From: an uncultured Burkholderiales bacterium
GTDB lineage: Bacteria > Pseudomonadota > Gammaproteobacteria > Burkholderiales > Burkholderiaceae_C
DNA length: 64,000 nucleotides
Assembly (NCBI GenBank): GCA_945952065.1
Contig: CAMFGY010000018.1
Location: forward strand, 1 to 64,000
Reading direction: 5' to 3'
The translations under genes were made by a program, and so were the position numbers. A model generated the notes under the pieces. It was given only the letters and a program-made list of their open reading frames with translations. It ran no database searches and was not told the origin of the DNA. Below are positions 32,630-40,542 of this stretch, one piece after another; positions within the stretch are counted from its first letter, which is position 1; each line of letters begins with the position of its first letter.

Positions 32630-35003
32630 AGAGATCCATGATGCTCTTCTTCTCGTCCGGGCTGGCGGCCTGCGGCAGGGCGGCCTCGTCCTGACTCAGT
32701 TCACGCACCCCATCTTTGCCGGAATACTCGTCGTAGTACCACTCGTTGTTGATGCGCACGATGCCCTCGGGTGCGCTGGGTTCTGACACTGCCACATTGC
32801 GCAGCGCAAAGCCCATGTACTCGATCCACACCGGCAGAGACAAACCGCCCCCGGTCTCGCGGTCTCCCAGCTTTCTGGGCTGGTCATAGCCGATCCAGAC
32901 CACCGCAACCACTTCTTGCTGGTAGCCTGCGAACCATGCGTCCATCGAGTCGTTGGTCGTGCCGGTCTTGCCGTAAATGTCCGGGCGTTTGAGTAGCGCC
33001 TGCGCTTTGGCGGCTGTGCCGCTGCGGGTGACTTCTTGCAGCAAACTGGTCATCATGAAGGCGTTGCGGGCCTCAATCACCCGAGATTCTTCACCCGCCA
33101 GGGTCTGCGGGGCCTCGTAGAGAACCCGGCCTTTGTTGTCGGTCAGTTTGGCAATCAACTGCGGCGTGACCCGCAGGCCGCCATTGGCAAACACCGCATA
33201 GCCCTGGGCCATTTGCATCGGCGTGACCGAGCCTGCGCCCAGCGCCATGGTCAGGTAGGCCGGGTGTTTTTCAGCCTCGAAGCCAAAACGGGTCAACCAG
33301 TCCTGGGCGTAATGCACGCCAATGGAATTCAGCACCCGGATCGACACCATGTTCTTGGAGCGCGCCAGAGCACGGCGCAGGGGCATCGGGCCTTCAAATG
33401 TGCCGTCATAGTTCTTTGGCTCCCAGGGCTGGCTGCCGGTGCTGGAGGCATTGAAGAACAAGGGCCCGTCGTTCACCACCGTGCTGGGGGTGAAGCCTTT
33501 TTCCAAAGCGGCCGAGTAGATGAAGGGCTTGAAGCTGGAGCCAGGTTGGCGCCAAGCCTGGGTGACATGGTTGAACTTGTTTTTGGCGTAGTCAAAACCG
33601 CCCACCAGCGCACGAATCTGCCCGTTGCGCGGATCCATGGACACAAAAGCGCCTTCCACCTCGGGCAGTTGGGTGATGGTCCATTCGTCTTTGTTGGCGC
33701 GTGCGCTCTTGATGACGCGGATGATGGCGCCGCGCCGAATGCGCGTTTTGGGGTTGCCCTTGTCTGACAGCCCCGAGGTGGCGGGTTTCAGGCCTTCGCC
33801 ACTGAGCGTCAGCGTTTCGCCACTTTGCAGGGCGGCCACAACCTTGCGCGGGTCGGCTTCCAAGACCACGGCGGCCAGCAATTCGTCATTGGCCGGGTGG
33901 TCCGCCAGGGCTTCAGCGACCCGGGCGTCCAGGTCTTTTTGCGTTGCGGGCAGGTCAATATAAGCCTCGGGGCCACGGTAGACCTGGCGGCGCTCATAGT
34001 CCATGATGCCGCGTCGCAAGGCGCGATAGGCGGCGTTTTGTTCGTCGGCCTTCAGGGTCAGGTAGACGTTCAGGCCGCGGGTGTAGGCTTCATCGCCATA
34101 CTGATTGAAGATCAGTTGTCGAGCGGCCTCGGCCACGAATTCCGCATGCGAGGGTGTCTCGCTCATTTGTCGGTAACGCAGCACTTCGGCCTTGGCGGCG
34201 TCGCGCTGCTCGGGCGTGATGAAGCCGTTTTCCAGCATGCGCTCGATGATGTATTGCTGGCGGATATTGGCGCGGCGCGGGTTGTTGATCGGGTTGTAGG
34301 CCGAAGGCGCTTTGGGCAGGCCGGCCAGCATGGCGGCCTCGGCAATCGAGATATTGCGCAGCGGCTTGCCGAAATAGACTTCGCTGGCCGCCGCGAAGCC
34401 GTAGGCCCGGTGCCCCAGAAAGATCTGGTTCATATAGATCTCGAGAATTTGCTCCTTGCTCAGCGCGTTCTCGATCTTCAGGGCCAGCAAGATTTCATAA
34501 ATCTTGCGGGTCAGCGTCTTTTCGGTCGACAAATAGAAATTGCGGGCCACCTGCATGGTGATGGTGGAGGCCCCTTGGCTGCGCGATTCGCCCACATTGG
34601 CCAAGCCGGCACGGATCACGCCCAGGTAGTCCACGCCACCATGCTGATAAAAGCGCGCATCCTCAATGGCCAGCACCGCGTCTTGCATGACCTTGGGGAT
34701 TTCTTTGATGTTCAGGTAGTTGCGGCGTTCCTCACCGAACTCGCCGAGCAATTGCCCATCATTCGATAGCACCCGCATCGGCAGCTTGGGCCGGTAGTCG
34801 GTCAGGCCGCTGATATCGGGCAGATTGGGGTAGGCCATGGCCAGCGCCAGGGCGACCAGCAGCAGCACCGAAACCAGGCCGGCCAAGCTCAGCCCAAGCA
34901 GCCAGCTCAGGGACTTGGCCACCCAGCCGAGGGCGGTTTTTTGCGTTTCGGGGCGGGACTCGGTATTGGAGTTCCGAGGGACTTTCTTTTTGGCTTCGCT
35001 CAT
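32619..35003 (-). CDS. mrcA: Penicillin-binding protein 1A (class A bifunctional PBP)
   Basis: Bifunctional peptidoglycan synthase, anchored in the inner membrane. The 794-residue form starts at ATG 35003 with GGAGG just upstream. One transmembrane segment (about 33-58) is followed by a GT51 glycosyltransferase domain with the catalytic E114 in IEDARFYQHGG, then GASTITMQVARNFYL and EIYMNQIFLGHRAYGF. A PBP1A-type OB-like insertion precedes the transpeptidase domain, in which the nucleophile is S489 (GSSFKPF), followed by SKN and KTGTT motifs. Divergent from pilM and convergent with cyaY. The mrcA/pilM head-to-head pair is a widely conserved proteobacterial arrangement. Confidence 0.96.
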   Translation of the reverse strand: MSEAKKKVPRNSNTESRPETQKTALGWVAKSLSWLLGLSLAGLVSVLLLVALALAMAYPNLPDISGLTDYRPKLPMRVLSNDGQLLGEFGEERRNYLNIKEIPKVMQDAVLAIEDARFYQHGGVDYLGVIRAGLANVGESRSQGASTITMQVARNFYLSTEKTLTRKIYEILLALKIENALSKEQILEIYMNQIFLGHRAYGFAAASEVYFGKPLRNISIAEAAMLAGLPKAPSAYNPINNPRRANIRQQYIIERMLENGFITPEQRDAAKAEVLRYRQMSETPSHAEFVAEAARQLIFNQYGDEAYTRGLNVYLTLKADEQNAAYRALRRGIMDYERRQVYRGPEAYIDLPATQKDLDARVAEALADHPANDELLAAVVLEADPRKVVAALQSGETLTLSGEGLKPATSGLSDKGNPKTRIRRGAIIRVIKSARANKDEWTITQLPEVEGAFVSMDPRNGQIRALVGGFDYAKNKFNHVTQAWRQPGSSFKPFIYSAALEKGFTPSTVVNDGPLFFNASSTGSQPWEPKNYDGTFEGPMPLRRALARSKNMVSIRVLNSIGVHYAQDWLTRFGFEAEKHPAYLTMALGAGSVTPMQMAQGYAVFANGGLRVTPQLIAKLTDNKGRVLYEAPQTLAGEESRVIEARNAFMMTSLLQEVTRSGTAAKAQALLKRPDIYGKTGTTNDSMDAWFAGYQQEVVAVVWIGYDQPRKLGDRETGGGLSLPVWIEYMGFALRNVAVSEPSAPEGIVRINNEWYYDEYSGKDGVRELSQDEAALPQAASPDEKKSIMDLFKR

Positions 35004-35256
35004 GGGCCTCCGCTGGGGTCGGGGGATTATAGAAAGCTCTTCAAGCCGGCCGGCTTTCAACTTGGCCGCCACAGCTTCGGGCTGAAGTCGGAAATGCGGT
35101 GTTTTTCCGGCCTTTGCTCGCGCGCGGCGCCGTGTATGTTTCGCAACGTGGTGTTACCGGCTGTGACCTTGTTTCCTTAGGGGAGCAAGGGCTTTGCTGC
35201 TAGCATTCAAGTAACTTATTAACAGTCCGGCGGAAAAACGTTGGGGGATTCGCGTC
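35004..35256. other. Divergent regulatory region between mrcA and pilM
   Basis: 253 bases with no coding sequence. It includes a perfect 14-base palindrome, AAGCCGGCCGGCTT (35043-35056), on the mrcA side and a candidate pil promoter at 35194-35222. A CCTTG/CAAGG pair flanks 35167-35190. Confidence 0.5.
35194..35222 (+). promoter_or_regulatory. Candidate sigma-70 promoter for pilMNOPQ
   Basis: TTGCTG (35194-35199) and TATTAA (35217-35222) are 17 bases apart, 35 bases before the GTG start of pilM. Consensus match only. Confidence 0.35.
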
Positions 35257-36336
35257 GTGGGAATACTTGACGTACTGATGGGCCGAAAACATCCGCCCAT
35301 GATTGGTTTGGATATCAGTTCGTCCAGCGTCAAATTGGTGGAGTTGGGCCAAACGGCCAATGGCGATATGGTGCTGGAACGTTTTGCCACCGAGCCTTTT
35401 GAGAAGGGTTGGATCACCGACGGCCAAATCGAGAAATTCGATGAAGTGGCCGATGCGGTGCGCCGCGTCGTGGCGCGCAGCGGCAGCCGCACGCGTGATG
35501 TGGTCTTGGCCATGCCGCAGTCCGCCGTGATCACCAAGAAAATCATGTTGCCGGCTGGGCTGCGGGACGAAGAGCTGGAAATCCAGGTCGAAGCCGAGGC
35601 CAATCAGTACATTCCTTTCTCTTTGGATGAAGTCAGCCTGGACTTTTGCGTGATTGGGCCCAGCCCAACGTCGGTGGGGGATGTGGAGGTCTTGATCGCG
35701 GCGTCGCGCAAAGACCGGGTGCAAGACCGCCAGGGTTTGGCCGAGGCGGCGGGCTTGCGGCCCGTCATTCTGGACATCGAGTCACATGCGTCGCGCATGG
35801 CCATGGGTCGCTTGATTGCCAACTTGCCCAATGAAGGCAAAGACGCTTTGGTGGCGCTGTTTGAAATCGGCGCCGACACCACCAGCCTGAAAGTGCTGCG
35901 CGATGATGAAATGCTGTACGACCGCGACCAAGCCTTTGGCGGCTCGCAGCTGACGCAGTTGATCTCACGCCAGTACGGGTTTTCTTTTGAAGAAGCCGAG
36001 CAGAAAAAACTCGCCAATGACTTGCCGGAAGACTTTGCAAGCGCAGTGCTGAACCCCTTTGTGGACAGCCTGTCGCAAGAAATTGGTCGGGCACTGCAGT
36101 ATTTCTTCACCAGCACGCCGCATCACAAGGTGCACTATGTGATGCTGGCCGGTGGCACCGCCACTTTGCCGGGCTTGAAGGAGCGCGTTACCGAACTGAC
36201 GGGGTTTGCCTGCATGGTGGTCAATCCCTTTGAGAACATGGCGCTGGGTTCTGCCATTCGTGAGCCCAAGCTGCGCCGCGAGGCTCCGGCCTATTTGACC
36301 GCCTGCGGCTTGGCCATGCGGAGGTTCTTCCAGTGA
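35257..36336 (+). CDS. pilM: Type IV pilus inner-membrane assembly protein PilM
   Basis: Actin/FtsA-like cytoplasmic protein that binds the PilN N-terminus and anchors the pilus alignment complex. The 359 residues include the ATP-binding phosphate 1 motif MIGLDISSSSVKLVEL, QSAVITKKIMLPAGL, the second nucleotide-binding region ALFEIGADTTSLKVL, and the adenosine motif VHYVMLAGGTATLPGL. Translation starts at GTG 35257 behind a G-rich stretch; an ATG seven codons in is an alternative but would trim conserved sequence. First gene of pilMNOPQ; its stop overlaps the pilN start. Confidence 0.95.
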   Translation: MGILDVLMGRKHPPMIGLDISSSSVKLVELGQTANGDMVLERFATEPFEKGWITDGQIEKFDEVADAVRRVVARSGSRTRDVVLAMPQSAVITKKIMLPAGLRDEELEIQVEAEANQYIPFSLDEVSLDFCVIGPSPTSVGDVEVLIAASRKDRVQDRQGLAEAAGLRPVILDIESHASRMAMGRLIANLPNEGKDALVALFEIGADTTSLKVLRDDEMLYDRDQAFGGSQLTQLISRQYGFSFEEAEQKKLANDLPEDFASAVLNPFVDSLSQEIGRALQYFFTSTPHHKVHYVMLAGGTATLPGLKERVTELTGFACMVVNPFENMALGSAIREPKLRREAPAYLTACGLAMRRFFQ

Positions 36337-36983
36337 TCCTGATCAATCTGCTTCCTTACCGGGAAGAGAAACGCAAGCGTCGCAAAGCGCAGTTCTTTGT
36401 GGGCTTGGGGGTGGCGGCCTTGGTCGGCGCTGGCTTGGTCGCATTGACCTATGCCCTGCTGCAGCACTGGACCTCAGAGCAACAGAGCCGCAACCAGTAT
36501 CTGAGCCTGGAAATTGGTCGCCTGGACAACCAGATCAAAGACATCGCCAACTTGAAGGCTGAGATTGAGTCGCTGAAGTCGCGCCAACGCGCGGTGGAAG
36601 ACTTGCAAACCGATCGCAACACGCCGGTGCAGTTGCTCAATGAGTTGGCGCGTCACACGCCGGAAGGGGTTTACTTGACGGCCATTCGTCAGGCCGACAA
36701 GGTGGTCACCATCAATGGCATTGCGCAGACCAACGAGCGGGTGGCCGAGTTGCTGCGCAATACCTCGCGCTCCTCGGAATGGTTGGAAAAGCCCGAGCTG
36801 GTGGAAATCAAGGTGGCCAATCTGAGCACCAGCGGCCGTGATCAGAAACGATTGCTTGACTTCTCGATGCGCGTCACGATCAAAGATCCGAATCGTGAAT
36901 CCAGCGATGGCCCCGCCAAACCAGGGGCAGCCGCCTCGGGCGTGGCGGCCAGTTCGCAAGCAGTTGTGGCCAACAAGTCCTGA
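36333..36983 (+). CDS. pilN: Type IV pilus inner-membrane protein PilN
   Basis: Bitopic alignment protein. The N-terminal INLLPYREEKRK is the conserved peptide that inserts into PilM. It is followed by a membrane helix (about 23-47, GLGVAALVGAGLVALTYALL), a coiled-coil stretch (LDNQIKDIANLKAEIESLK) and a ferredoxin-like periplasmic domain (PEGVYLTAIRQADKVVTING). The 216-residue length is typical, with a low-complexity Pro/Ala/Ser tail. It starts at GTG 36333, overlapping the pilM stop by four bases, so translation is probably coupled. Confidence 0.95.
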   Translation: MILINLLPYREEKRKRRKAQFFVGLGVAALVGAGLVALTYALLQHWTSEQQSRNQYLSLEIGRLDNQIKDIANLKAEIESLKSRQRAVEDLQTDRNTPVQLLNELARHTPEGVYLTAIRQADKVVTINGIAQTNERVAELLRNTSRSSEWLEKPELVEIKVANLSTSGRDQKRLLDFSMRVTIKDPNRESSDGPAKPGAAASGVAASSQAVVANKS

Positions 36984-36991
36984 AGGCACGT

Positions 36992-37690
36992 ATGGCGAGC
37001 AAGGCAATTTCTATCAATTTCGACCTCAATGCCTGGTTTGAGGGTGTGGCCGATCAATTCCGCGGCCTCAACCCCAATGAGCCGGGTCAATGGCCTTTGC
37101 TGCCCAAGTTGGCAGCATTCTTTGCTTCAGCAGTGCTGGTGATGGTGCTGGGATGGGTGTTCATGCTGTCTGATGTGCAGTCGGCCCTGGACGCCGAACG
37201 CGCCCGCGAACCTGTGCTCAAGCAAGACTTCAAGGTAAAGCTGGCGCAAGCCGTCAATCTGCCGGAGTTGCGCAAGCAAAAAAGTCAGGTCGAGGAGTAT
37301 GTGACCCAACTTGAAAAGCAGTTGCCCGGCAAGGCCGAGATCGACGCTTTGCTCTCCGACATCAACCAAGCCGGTTTGGGTCGTGGATTGCAGTTCGAGC
37401 TGTTTCGCCCAGGGCAAGAACAGCGCAAAGACTATTACGCGGAGTTGCCCATCTCATTGCGCGTGGCTGGCCGCTACCACGACATTGGCGCTTTTGCTGC
37501 TGATGTGTCCAATCTGTCGCGTATCGTGACTTTGCACAATCTGAGTGTGGTGACGCCCACCGGCAAAGACGCGGTCCCAGGCAGTCTGAGCATGGAAGCG
37601 ACCGCGCGAACCTATCGTTATCTTGACGCGCTCGAAGTGGCCGATCAGAAGAAATCCGCGGCCAAGGCCGCTGCAGGAGCGAAAAAGTGA
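36992..37690 (+). CDS. pilO: Type IV pilus inner-membrane protein PilO
   Basis: Partner of PilN in the alignment subcomplex. In the 232 residues: a short cytoplasmic part, a membrane helix (LAAFFASAVLVMVLGWVFML), a coiled coil (VKLAQAVNLPELRKQKSQVEEYV), and a periplasmic domain with YAELPISLRVAGRYHDIGAF, a good PilO signature. The C-terminal Lys/Ala stretch is probably disordered. Eight bases separate it from pilN, and it overlaps the start of pilP by four bases. Confidence 0.95.
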   Translation: MASKAISINFDLNAWFEGVADQFRGLNPNEPGQWPLLPKLAAFFASAVLVMVLGWVFMLSDVQSALDAERAREPVLKQDFKVKLAQAVNLPELRKQKSQVEEYVTQLEKQLPGKAEIDALLSDINQAGLGRGLQFELFRPGQEQRKDYYAELPISLRVAGRYHDIGAFAADVSNLSRIVTLHNLSVVTPTGKDAVPGSLSMEATARTYRYLDALEVADQKKSAAKAAAGAKK

Positions 37691-38217
37691 AGGCGCAGAA
37701 CTTAGGCCTGATCATGGTGCTCACTGGGCTGCTGGTCGCTTGTGCCGATGAAACCAATGAGCTGAGTCAGTGGATGGAGCAGCAACGCCGCGAGGCCCGC
37801 GCCACCATCACGCCACTGGTTCCCCCCAAGAAATTCCTGCCACAGCCCTATGAGGCGGCTGCGGGCGTCGATCCCTACAGCACGCAAAAGCTCAGCGTGG
37901 CGGTCAAGCAGGAAGCCTCACAGCCCAATTCCCTGCTCAGCGCCGAGATGAACCGCCGCCGCGAGCCGCTTGAAGCCTTCCCCTTGGACAGCATGGCCAT
38001 GGTCGGCAGCATCACGCGCTCGAATCAACGGTATGCCCTGCTCAGGGCTGACAACTTGCTCTACCAGGTCAAGTCGGGGGACCACCTGGGTTTGAATTTT
38101 GGACGCGTGATGAAGATCACAGAAACAGACATCACCCTGCGGGAAGTCGTGCAAGACGCGGCGGGCGAGTGGGTTGAACGCACCAGTACCCTCCAGCTTC
38201 AGGAGCAGGGACGATGA
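37687..38217 (+). CDS. pilP: Type IV pilus lipoprotein PilP
   Basis: Inner-membrane lipoprotein that links PilN/PilO to the PilQ secretin. In the 176 residues, a signal peptide ends in lipobox LLVAC (Cys near residue 19). An extended linker (EAAAGVDPYSTQKLSV) and the beta-rich HR-like domain (MAMVGSITRSNQRYALLRADN, VKSGDHLGLNFGRVMKITE) follow. The start is GTG 37687, overlapping the pilO stop. The architecture parallels GspC of the T2SS. A four-base overlap joins it to pilQ. Confidence 0.95.
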   Translation: MKAQNLGLIMVLTGLLVACADETNELSQWMEQQRREARATITPLVPPKKFLPQPYEAAAGVDPYSTQKLSVAVKQEASQPNSLLSAEMNRRREPLEAFPLDSMAMVGSITRSNQRYALLRADNLLYQVKSGDHLGLNFGRVMKITETDITLREVVQDAAGEWVERTSTLQLQEQGR

Positions 38218-40451
38218 AACAATTGCAGGAGACTTCAGGCATGGGCCAATTCGGCAAGGGCCAGTTTTGGCGCGCGGCAGGTTTGAGCCTGCTTCTTTCG
38301 CTGGGCTTGTTGGCCACTGCCGGCACGGCTGTTGCTCAAACCGCCATCCGCTCGATCAACAGCGTTCAGCAAGCCGGGGCGGAGGTGGTTCGGATCGAAA
38401 TGTCGCAACCCTTGACCGAGCTGCCCAAGGGCTTCACGGTGCAATCGCCACCGCGCATTGCCATCGATTTGCCCGGCGTAGTCAATGGCATGGGCCGCCC
38501 CTTGGTGGAAATCAATCAAGGCAATTTGCGTTCGGCCAATGTGGCACAAGCCGGTGAGCGCACCCGGGTGGTTTTGAACCTGCGCCAGCCCTCGGGCTTC
38601 AAGGCCGAGATTCAAGACAATGCTTTGTTGCTGGTCTTGGAAACCGCCCCCGGCGTCAACAGCTCGACCGCCAGCACTTCACCCCAAGGCGGCAGCGTTA
38701 GCAACGAACCGCTGCATTTCGCGCCGAGTTTGAATGCGGAGTTGCAGTCGATCCGCGATATTGACTTCCGCCGTGGGCAGGACAGCGCCGGGCGCATCGT
38801 CGTCAGCCTGCCCAGCAATCAAGTGGGGGTCGATATTCAGCAGCAGGGGCAAAACCTGGTGGTGGAATTCCTGCGTTCCAGCCTGCCCGCGAGCCTGCGC
38901 CGCAAGCTCGACGTGTCTGACTTTGGCAGCCCGGTGCAGACGATCTCGACCACCCAGGTCGGTGACCGGGTTCGCATGATGATTGAGCCCAAGGGCGCTT
39001 GGGAGCACAGCGCTTATCAGAGCGACAACCAGTTCGTGCTGGAAGTCCGTCAACAAAAGTTGGACCCCAACAAGCTGGTCGCCGGCCCCGGCTACGCAGG
39101 CGACAAGCTGTCGCTGAACTTCCAGAACATTGAAGTGCGTGCCTTGTTGCAGGTGATTGCCGACTTCACCAATTTCAACGTCGTCACCAGCGACACCGTC
39201 ACCGGCAACGTCACCCTGCGCCTGAAAGACGTGCCTTGGGATCAGGCCCTGGACATCATCATGCAAGCCAAGGGTTTGGGCCTGCGCAAGTCCGGCAATG
39301 TGCTCTGGATCGCGCCCAAGGATGAACTCGCCGCCAAAGAGAAGTTGGACCTGGAGTCCAAGGCGCAAATCGCACAGTTGGAGCCCGTGCGCACCCAGTC
39401 GATTCAGCTCAACTACACCAAGGCCGAAGAAGTGGCCAAGGGCTTGAGTGGCCAGAACTCCGGTGGCGGCGGCAGCAGCGCGGGGGGCAATGCGCCCAAC
39501 CCGTCGCGCATCTTGTCGCCGCGCGGTAGCGTGATTTTTGAAACCCGCACCAATCAACTGTTCGTGACCGACATCCCCTCCAAACTGGAGGAGATCCAGG
39601 CCATGATCGCCAAGATCGACATCCCGGTGCGCCAGGTCTTGATCGAAGCGCGCATCGTCGAAGCCGATGACAAATTCGGCCGTGCCTTGGGCGTGAAACT
39701 GGGGGCCAATGATCTGCGCGGCCGTCAGGGCGGCGTGCCCGGCTATTCCGTGGGCGGCGACAACTACTTGGTGGCCGGCGGCAAGTACAACGGCGTGGGC
39801 TACAGCACTTTGCAATACCCGGTCAATGACTTCGCCAACACGCAGTTCATCAACCTGCCGGCCAATGTGTCTTCGGACAGTTTTGGTGGCGCCAATGCGG
39901 CGAGCTTCGCCTTGTCACTGTTCAGCGCCACAGCCAACCGTTTCTTGAATCTGGAGTTGTCCGCGCTGGAGTCCGATGGCAAAGGCAAGATTGTTTCCAG
40001 CCCGCGCGTCATCACGGCCGACCAAGTCAAGGCCTTGATTGAGCAGGGTGAAGAGTTGCCTTACCAAGTGGCCACGGCCAGCGGTGCCACCTCGATTCAA
40101 TTCCGCAAGGCCAATTTGAAGCTTGAAGTCACGCCGCAAATCACGCCCGAAGGCAATGTGATTCTGAGCGTGGACGTCAACAAAGACAGCCGTGGCACGC
40201 TGACGCCGCAGGGCTTTGCCATCAACACCAAGCATGTTCAGACCCAAGTCTTGGTTGAAAACGGTGGCACGGTGGTCATTGGCGGCATCTTCACGCAAGA
40301 CGAGCGTGAAGACGTCTCCAAGGTCCCATTGCTTGGCGACGTGCCTTATTTGGGGAATTTGTTCAAGAACAAGTCGCGCACGTCGATCAAGACGGAGTTG
40401 CTGATTTTCTTGACCCCCAAGGTCGTGAATGATCGTGCGACTGTGCGCTGA
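38214..40451 (+). CDS. pilQ: Type IV pilus secretin PilQ
   Basis: Outer-membrane channel for the type IV pilus. In the 745 residues, a signal peptide cut near AVA-QT (about 42) is followed by two AMIN domains that bind peptidoglycan (about 45-270), N0/STN (VRALLQVIADFTNFNVV) and N1 domains, then the secretin barrel with VPLLGDVPYLGNLFKNKSRT and ELLIFLTPKVV at the C-terminus. A Gly/Ser-rich insertion (SGGGGSSAGG) lies between N1 and the barrel. It starts within the pilP stop and is last in pilMNOPQ; the gene behind it is not a known pilus gene. Confidence 0.96.
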   Translation: MKQLQETSGMGQFGKGQFWRAAGLSLLLSLGLLATAGTAVAQTAIRSINSVQQAGAEVVRIEMSQPLTELPKGFTVQSPPRIAIDLPGVVNGMGRPLVEINQGNLRSANVAQAGERTRVVLNLRQPSGFKAEIQDNALLLVLETAPGVNSSTASTSPQGGSVSNEPLHFAPSLNAELQSIRDIDFRRGQDSAGRIVVSLPSNQVGVDIQQQGQNLVVEFLRSSLPASLRRKLDVSDFGSPVQTISTTQVGDRVRMMIEPKGAWEHSAYQSDNQFVLEVRQQKLDPNKLVAGPGYAGDKLSLNFQNIEVRALLQVIADFTNFNVVTSDTVTGNVTLRLKDVPWDQALDIIMQAKGLGLRKSGNVLWIAPKDELAAKEKLDLESKAQIAQLEPVRTQSIQLNYTKAEEVAKGLSGQNSGGGGSSAGGNAPNPSRILSPRGSVIFETRTNQLFVTDIPSKLEEIQAMIAKIDIPVRQVLIEARIVEADDKFGRALGVKLGANDLRGRQGGVPGYSVGGDNYLVAGGKYNGVGYSTLQYPVNDFANTQFINLPANVSSDSFGGANAASFALSLFSATANRFLNLELSALESDGKGKIVSSPRVITADQVKALIEQGEELPYQVATASGATSIQFRKANLKLEVTPQITPEGNVILSVDVNKDSRGTLTPQGFAINTKHVQTQVLVENGGTVVIGGIFTQDEREDVSKVPLLGDVPYLGNLFKNKSRTSIKTELLIFLTPKVVNDRATVR

Positions 40452-40542
40452 TTGAACGGGATCAGTCCGCTAAGCAACAAAGTCCACTGAAACAGGGGAG
40501 CGCCTGCATCTGAGGATGCTGGCATTGCAGGAGTTTGCAAAA

